The position numbers and the translations under genes are program-made. A stretch of DNA of 64,000 nt from Bacteroidota bacterium. Lineage in GTDB: Bacteria; Bacteroidota; Ignavibacteria; Ignavibacteriales; Ignavibacteriaceae. Where the stretch lies: assembly GCA_022564295.1 (NCBI GenBank), contig JADFLR010000009.1, positions 62,001 through 126,000 on the forward strand, written 5' to 3'. Below, piece after piece: positions 59,256 through 64,000 of this stretch. The notes under the pieces are model-generated. The model did no database searches. It worked only from the letters and a program-made list of their open reading frames with translations, and was not told the DNA's origin. Numbering within the stretch: the first letter of the stretch is position 1; every line of letters starts with the position of its first letter.

Positions 59256-59280
59256 CCGCCTCAGGCGGAATTTTTTATTT
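59256..59280. repeat. Palindrome with T-run upstream of htrA
   Basis: CCGCC-TCA-GGCGG followed by AATTTTTTATTTTT on the plus strand, 15 bp before the htrA start. It has the form of a terminator, but no plus-strand gene ends here. It may be a dispersed palindromic element. Confidence 0.5.
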
Positions 59281-59378
59281 TTGTTCGGATATGTCGGGAA
59301 ACTCGATCAACCAAAACTATTTGCTAATAAATTATAATACTGTCCTGCATACTACAATATACTCGTACGTTGGTCAAA

Positions 59379-59813
59379 CTAATCTTTTTGTTTGCTCAAG
59401 TAATTATCAACGGAGAGCGGACCCGAACCGTAGAAAAAGAAAAACAATAGTAGAAAAAGTATGAGGATTGCAGCTTCAAGATCTGAATTAAATGAACTGA
59501 ACGCCCTGGGCAAATCCACAAATATTATTGCACCGATTAATATAGGAATTTGAAATGCTACCGATAATCGTGTAAATAATCCTATTGTAATTGTAAAGCC
59601 GCCAAAAAGATGCGCAAGAATTACATAATGGGCAATGATAATAGATATAAACTCTAACTGGCTTCCCTGCAACATAGATACTATTATTTCTCTATCGTTT
59701 ATAAAAAAAACACCCTTTGTAAAAAGAATGATTCCGAGGATTATTCTAAGAACATCCAGCCATTTAGGATGGTGTGCATCTGCCCATTTTTTTATACTTT
59801 CAACACGAACCAT
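59379..59813 (-). CDS. DoxX-family membrane protein
   Basis: The 144-residue protein has four membrane helices typical of DoxX (about 15-35, 52-75, 82-105, 113-135), with the conserved IAHYVILAHLFGGFTITIGLFTRLS phrase in two parts: HLFGGFTITIGLFTRLSV near 68-85 and the first helix LRIILGIILFTKGVFFI. Family members are linked to electron-carrier or thiol metabolism, but the role is open. No partner gene is adjacent. Confidence 0.85.
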   Translation of the reverse strand: MVRVESIKKWADAHHPKWLDVLRIILGIILFTKGVFFINDREIIVSMLQGSQLEFISIIIAHYVILAHLFGGFTITIGLFTRLSVAFQIPILIGAIIFVDLPRAFSSFNSDLEAAILILFLLLFFFFYGSGPLSVDNYLSKQKD

Positions 59814-59999
59814 ACGTCCTCTGTTAAATTAATTTAAGCGATAATGCATATGAAATAGTACTTTATGCATTTAATTTATGTAAATATTGGATAAATTTAA
59901 AGGGTTTGTTTATAATATATTAATAGATGTATAATCTAATTAATCTATCATATAAATTTTATTAATAATGTAAGACTTTTTAAATCCTGGGGTAGTGTT

Positions 60000-60422
60000 C
60001 TATCCATTATTAAATGGTGTGCCTTCTCCTGTTTCACAATATTGCTTTAAGCTTTTCAAATAATATCCCCAATTATAATTACAAGATGCGAAGAAATCAG
60101 TTTCTTCTTTCCAGTTGTTATGTGAGAATCTTAATATTGTACTTTCATCTTTCTCTTCAAGATCAAAGAGAAAAGTTGTACCTATCCACTCTTTATCACC
60201 CTCGAGGCATTTCCACTCTACTTTTTTGCTATTCAGAAGATTCGTTATTTTCATTTTGTTGTAATATCGTTCACCAAAAATAAATTCGGCTGTACCACCA
60301 ACTCTTTCATCGGCTTTGGCTTCAACTGTCCACCATCCACATAATCCTTCCGTTTTGCTTAATGCAGTATAAACTTTTTCGGCTACTGCTTTTATTACAA
60401 GGTAGTGTTTAATTGATGGCAT
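60000..60422 (-). CDS. SRPBCC/AHSA1-family protein
   Basis: The 140-residue START-like helix-grip protein of the AHSA1 type begins with IKHYLVIKAVAEKVYTALSK, followed by LCGWWTVEAKADERVGGTAE and the later stretch ILRFSHNNWKEETDFFASCN, which is the family pattern (W-W-(S/T)...G-G-x-x-x-F). Such proteins bind small hydrophobic molecules. The name comes from the eukaryotic Hsp90 activator, but no Hsp90 link is implied. It is isolated. Confidence 0.88.
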   Translation of the reverse strand: MPSIKHYLVIKAVAEKVYTALSKTEGLCGWWTVEAKADERVGGTAEFIFGERYYNKMKITNLLNSKKVEWKCLEGDKEWIGTTFLFDLEEKDESTILRFSHNNWKEETDFFASCNYNWGYYLKSLKQYCETGEGTPFNNG

Positions 60423-60456
60423 CTACTAATTATTAATTTAAAGTTATGAAAACAAG

Positions 60457-60497
60457 GTCATTGCGAGCTTCGGTATATTCAGTATACTCGCAATGAC
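60457..60497. repeat. 41-bp inverted-repeat element (GTCATTGCGAG type)
   Basis: GTCATTGCGAG (60457-60467) is mirrored perfectly by CTCGCAATGAC (60487-60497), with an inner GTATA/TATAC pair. Similar short palindromes are scattered through many bacterial genomes. It lies between the AHSA1 and DinB genes. Confidence 0.65.
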
Positions 60498-60513
60498 GTT
60501 CTGTTAATACCAA

Positions 60514-61128
60514 TTACCCCTCACTTTCAACTTCACCTTCGGCTTCGCCTTCTTCCTTCTCACTCCACGGTGGAGTTACACCATTCATTCTTGCATAGGC
60601 GATTCCCTGTCCAAGGTGTTCATGACTGTGCGCAATCATAGATATCACAAAATTCCTGACGCTCATAGTCATACCAAATACATCGACCTGACGATCAAGA
60701 TCTTCCTGGGTAAGTTCCCCAATTCTCTTTTTTAGAATATCAAAGGATTCCTTCATTTTTTCTATTACTGCTGCTTTATCTGTAGTTTGTGTGTCCCAAT
60801 CATTAGCCTTACTAAAATCCATAACAAAGCCTACATCTTCGGGCACTGTGCCGCCGGACATAGTTACACAAATATAATTAGCAAAAGCAGCATGCAGATA
60901 TACCTCACTAACGGATCGAACTCCATCTGTCGGTCTCCATCCGAATGTGGACTCCGGCATTGCCTCTGCAAGCTGACTTAATCTTCCCTGTATAAACTCA
61001 GTTTGTCCGATAAACTCCTTAACAATAACGATATCACTGGGCGGATTGTGTGCAGAAACAGGCTTGATTAAGACAAGCAAAATTGCTGCAGCGAAAATTG
61101 AAAATAGGATTGATTTAATGTTAAACAT
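60514..61128 (-). CDS. DinB-family protein with a signal peptide
   Basis: The 204-residue four-helix DinB/YfiT-like protein has an N-terminal signal peptide (about 1-26, MFNIKSILFSIFAAAILLVL). Metal ligands are histidines: the first in SEVYLHAAFAN near 77 and the pair in MIAHSHEHLGQ near 166-172, the three-His pattern of DinB proteins. The acidic Glu/Gly-rich tail (EEGEAEGEVESEG) is unusual. Export is also unusual for DinB but is known from some members. Role is unknown; thiol-transfer activity is possible. Confidence 0.86.
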   Translation of the reverse strand: MFNIKSILFSIFAAAILLVLIKPVSAHNPPSDIVIVKEFIGQTEFIQGRLSQLAEAMPESTFGWRPTDGVRSVSEVYLHAAFANYICVTMSGGTVPEDVGFVMDFSKANDWDTQTTDKAAVIEKMKESFDILKKRIGELTQEDLDRQVDVFGMTMSVRNFVISMIAHSHEHLGQGIAYARMNGVTPPWSEKEEGEAEGEVESEG

Positions 61129-61253
61129 AGTACCTCCTGATAGTAATTAAATAAATTAAACTCTCCACCTGATTATAATTCCCTAATGTACATAATTAAT
61201 GGATTGTGAATATATAAAATTGAACCATCATTTGCCAAAAAAATAAAACAATC

Positions 61254-62384
61254 TTAAATTGCACCGCCTGTTTCTGTAATCGCAGCTTTTTCAATTGGGG
61301 TGTTCATTACAAGCGTTTGTCTCATTATAGATTCTTTATGGATCAACTGTAATAAGCTCTTTATAAATTCTTCACTAAGTCCCATTGCCAGACCCATATT
61401 AAGTCTTTTGTTAGCTATCTCATCCCATCGTTTAATTTGTAAGATCGTAACACCATTTTCTTTCTTATATTCTCCGATACGCTCAGCAATATCCATTCTT
61501 ACCGAAAGATTTTGGATCACTTCTTCATCTAACTCATCAATAACATTTCTAAGCTGTTCTAATTGATCTTCAAAAGTTTTATTTCTTATTTTCGATTCTC
61601 TGATTATCAACTTATCAATAATTTTAAATAGCTGCAGAGGTGTGATCTGCTGGCTGGAATCGCTAAGTGCTGTTTTAGGATTAATATGACTTTCTATCAT
61701 CAACCCGTTCATATCCAAATCAATTGCTTTTTGTGATATCATTGGGATCAACTCCCTGCTGCCTGCTATATGACTGGGGTCGCAAATAACCGGTAATGCT
61801 GGACAAATTGTTTTTAGCTCAATTGGTATTTCCCACATAGGAGTATTTCTAAATGGTGTTTTTTCAAATGATGAAAAACCTCTATGAACAGCAGCAATTT
61901 TTGTAATACCAGCTTCATTAATTCTTTCCAATGCGCCAATCCACAATTCTAAATCAGGGTTAACCGGATTTTTTACCAGAACAGGAATATCAGTTCCCTT
62001 CAAAACATCTGCAATTTCCTGAACCGAAAAAGGATTAGCCGACGTCCTTGCGCCAATCCATAAAACATCTATTCCATATTTTAAACAGAGTTCAACATGT
62101 TTTTGGTTTGCGACCTCGGTAGTTACAAGCAAACCGGTTTCTTCTTTAACAGTTCTCAGCCAACCGAGTCCTTTTTCACCTACACCGTTAAATGAATTAG
62201 GTCTTGTTCTTGGTTTCCAGATTCCTGCTCTGAATAAATGCACTATTCCTGTTTCAGCGAGTTCTTCAGCCGTACTTAATAATTGCCTCTCTGTCTCGGC
62301 ACTGCAAGGTCCGCTGATAATGACTGGTTTTTTGTATCCTGGAAGCCACTTTTCGATAGGGGTAATATTTAATTGAAGATTCAT
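61254..62384 (-). CDS. aroF: Bifunctional DAHP synthase/chorismate mutase (tyrosine branch)
   Basis: The 376-residue protein has a class I type-beta DAHP synthase domain at about 1-260 (VIISGPCSAETERQLLSTAE; catalytic FRAGIWKPRTRPNSFNGVGE; metal-type VICDPSHIAGS). An AroQ-fold chorismate mutase follows at about 275-360 (LRNVIDELDEEVIQNLSVRM...). This is the known Bacteroidota arrangement. It lies 2 bp after tyrA in the same operon, which supports a tyrosine-side role. The window thus has two different DAHP synthase/chorismate mutase fusions, one for each branch. Confidence 0.94.
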   Translation of the reverse strand: MNLQLNITPIEKWLPGYKKPVIISGPCSAETERQLLSTAEELAETGIVHLFRAGIWKPRTRPNSFNGVGEKGLGWLRTVKEETGLLVTTEVANQKHVELCLKYGIDVLWIGARTSANPFSVQEIADVLKGTDIPVLVKNPVNPDLELWIGALERINEAGITKIAAVHRGFSSFEKTPFRNTPMWEIPIELKTICPALPVICDPSHIAGSRELIPMISQKAIDLDMNGLMIESHINPKTALSDSSQQITPLQLFKIIDKLIIRESKIRNKTFEDQLEQLRNVIDELDEEVIQNLSVRMDIAERIGEYKKENGVTILQIKRWDEIANKRLNMGLAMGLSEEFIKSLLQLIHKESIMRQTLVMNTPIEKAAITETGGAI

Positions 62385-62386
62385 AA

Positions 62387-63271
62387 TTACATTCCTTTGG
62401 TTACTGGTAGCGCCGTTATAAGGTTTTTACCTTCTAATATTCTTCTTATATCATTTGCTTTTATCATCAGGTTATAAATCTGTTGTGTATCTTTCTTCTC
62501 AATAAGTTCTTTGAACAATTTAAGTTTCTCTATATATGCATCTAATGCTTTTGATAGGTGTTGTGAATTTTGTTCGAATATTGGCGCCCACATATCAGGT
62601 GCGCTTTTTGCAAGTCTTACAGTGGATGCAAAACCACTTCCTGCAAGCTCAAATATTTTCTCTTCTTCTTTTTCTATTTCGAGAACTGTTAAACTCAGAG
62701 TAAAAGAGCTTATATGTGAAAGATGAGAAACATACGCTGCATGAAGATCATGTTCCTTTGATTGCATATTTATGATCTTCATTCCAATAACATTGTAAAA
62801 TTCTTCTGTTTTTTTAACTGCAAAATCAAAACTGTTTTCACTATCACAGATAATTAATAATTTACCATCGAACAACCCGTGGAAGGCAGAGAGAGGACCA
62901 AAATTCTCAGTTCCTGCTATTGGATGCGTTGCAACAAAATTACCCCTGTTTTTATGTTGATCAGCAATTAGGCAAACCCCTTCCTTTGTTGAACCAACAT
63001 CTATAACGGTTGCTGTGCTGTTTATTTTATCAAGAATCTCCGGTAATAATAATTTTGTCTGATCCACGTGCACAGCAATTATAACAAAATCAGCACGGTA
63101 AACTGCTTCGTCCAAATCAGCAAGTTCATCAACAAGACCGATGTTGAGGGCATCTTTTGCATTTGATTCATTTATATCAACTCCGATTATAGTTCCGGCA
63201 ATTCCTTTTTCCTTAATGCTTATTGCCATCGAACCGCCAATCAATCCCAACCCGATTATTGTTACTGTCAT
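62387..63271 (-). CDS. tyrA: Prephenate dehydrogenase
   Basis: The 294-residue protein converts prephenate to 4-hydroxyphenylpyruvate in tyrosine synthesis. The NAD-binding motif GLGLIGGSMAI is at residues 7-17. IIAVHVDQT, VIDVGSTKEGVC, and the catalytic His in FVATHPIAGTENFGPL near 114-129 follow; later come HDLHAAYVSHLSHISSF and a helical dimerisation part. No ACT or regulatory tail is seen. It is the first gene of the pair with the DAHP synthase/chorismate mutase fusion (2-bp gap). Confidence 0.95.
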   Translation of the reverse strand: MTVTIIGLGLIGGSMAISIKEKGIAGTIIGVDINESNAKDALNIGLVDELADLDEAVYRADFVIIAVHVDQTKLLLPEILDKINSTATVIDVGSTKEGVCLIADQHKNRGNFVATHPIAGTENFGPLSAFHGLFDGKLLIICDSENSFDFAVKKTEEFYNVIGMKIINMQSKEHDLHAAYVSHLSHISSFTLSLTVLEIEKEEEKIFELAGSGFASTVRLAKSAPDMWAPIFEQNSQHLSKALDAYIEKLKLFKELIEKKDTQQIYNLMIKANDIRRILEGKNLITALPVTKGM

Positions 63272-63356
63272 AATAATTTCTCTTTAATATTATTATGTAT
63301 GGTATTTGTTAATTTATTTTTGTTTGAATTTTCCATAAAACTTATGATTGTTTTAA

Positions 63357-63390
63357 AACAAAAAACCCGGCTCATTTTCGAAACCGGGCT
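63357..63390 (-). terminator. Terminator after apbE
   Basis: On the minus strand CCCGG/CCGGG (63366-63370 with 63384-63388) is followed by TTTTTT. It lies about 140 bp past the apbE stop. Confidence 0.75.
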
Positions 63391-63531
63391 TTGTGTGCTA
63401 ATATTTTATTTTTGATTAGAACATACTACTACAGTTCCGAGAGGTTATGACCGGATAGTAAAAGTAATAATATGTGCTAAAGCTTAAATTCATTTCTCGA
63501 AAAGTATGAAAGCTATCTTATTAAGTCAAGT

Positions 63532-64000
63532 TTATTTTTGAGTTCGTTCTAAATTAAATTTTTCAAAACCCGATGAATATGTTTTGTTTATCTGATCATC
63601 AATTATCATTACTTCCGTTCCGGGTAGGTTTTCAATTAATCTCATTCCTTTCGCCTGCCCAAGAACAAAAACCGCTGTTGCCAATGCATCAGCAATCGTA
63701 CAACTTTTATTTAGAACGGTTACGCTGATTAATCTGTCTGCGGGATATCCGGTTTTAGGATTTAATATATGATGATATCGTTTGCCATCTAATTCAAAAT
63801 ATTTTTCATAATCTCCTGATGTCGCGACAGACATTCCCCCGGGATTTACTTTTTCAATTATTTGATTTTGATTTCTCGGATGCCGAATCCCAATTACCCA
63901 ATCGTCTCCAATTGTTTTTATTTCACCACCTGCATTTACAAGCGCACTATTAATCCCAAGTTTTATCAAAACATTAACCGCCTTATCTACAGCATAACCT
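63532..64000 (-). CDS. apbE: FAD:protein FMN transferase ApbE (C-terminal part; cut by window edge)
   Basis: The frame is open to the right edge of the window (at least 156 codons), so only the C-terminal part is seen. ApbE attaches FMN to a threonine of Nqr/Rnf-type flavoproteins in the periplasm. Signatures: GYAVDKAVNVL at the edge, LVNAGGEIKTIGDDWVIGIR, SVATSGDYEKYF, HHILNPKTGYPAD, and TIADALATAVFVLG, the Mg- and FAD-binding DAxxT region. The target flavoprotein is not in the window. Confidence 0.92.
   Translation of the reverse strand, partial: GYAVDKAVNVLIKLGINSALVNAGGEIKTIGDDWVIGIRHPRNQNQIIEKVNPGGMSVATSGDYEKYFELDGKRYHHILNPKTGYPADRLISVTVLNKSCTIADALATAVFVLGQAKGMRLIENLPGTEVMIIDDQINKTYSSGFEKFNLERTQK

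Overview
The window looks like part of an AT-rich chromosome from the Bacteroidota/Chlorobi side of the tree, most likely an Ignavibacteria-type organism. The clues are a C-terminal type IX secretion sorting signal with the NPFNPSTTI-style motif (35.6-36.8 kb), a large TonB-dependent receptor with a carboxypeptidase-regulatory-like plug extension (38.3-41.6 kb), DPP-IV and DUF885 exported peptidases, and a DAHP synthase/chorismate mutase fusion. The lineage is inferred from these protein features; no database search was run.

Layout. 0-4.7 kb: mfd (partial), rsmG, mnmG and mnmE on the minus strand, with two parS-like sites (one perfect 16-mer) between mnmG and mnmE, which suggests an origin-proximal segment. 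5.1-11.3 kb: a co-directional protein-quality cluster of Hsp20, a CbpA-type DnaJ, HtpG and ClpB. 11.5-21.6 kb: a tiny Lys-rich protein, a HisH-like protein without its catalytic residues, an acetyl-CoA-synthetase-like protein with a broken P-loop, a hotdog thioesterase, MscS, and exported peptidases. 21.7-23.7 kb: a chorismate mutase/prephenate dehydratase/DAHP synthase fusion. Its tyrosine-side counterpart (DAHP synthase/chorismate mutase followed by prephenate dehydrogenase) lies at 61.3-63.3 kb. 24-34 kb: SDR, cupin, DUF3179 lipoprotein, outer-membrane protein, YceI, a Crp/Fnr regulator, MsrA, and an unusual membrane flavoprotein fused to a NapH/NosR-type polyferredoxin. 34.1-37.4 kb: relics, a GC-richer Yip1 gene that looks transferred, and the T9SS cargo protein.

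42.0-53.8 kb is an integrative element in a tRNA-Lys(CTT) gene. It is bounded by 47-bp direct repeats of the tRNA 3' half with two mismatches, which form a compensatory T-stem pair. It carries two related tyrosine recombinases, a DUF262-HNH nuclease, two tandem excisionase-like HTH proteins, a RadC/JAB protein, a putative tail chaperone with a tape-measure protein (no other virion genes seen), a DnaD-like replication protein and a decayed fragment of a second copy. Three of its genes are directly preceded by 62-65 nt inverted-repeat structures that all fold by hand into the same three-way junction (linkers of 0, 0 and 5 nt) ending in a T-rich stretch. This is the strongest candidate here for something undescribed.

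53.8-64 kb returns to ordinary genes: two AT-rich unknowns, a Kv-type potassium channel with a zinc ribbon, an EamA transporter, HtrA, DoxX, AHSA1, DinB, the tyrosine-branch operon and the end of an ApbE gene.
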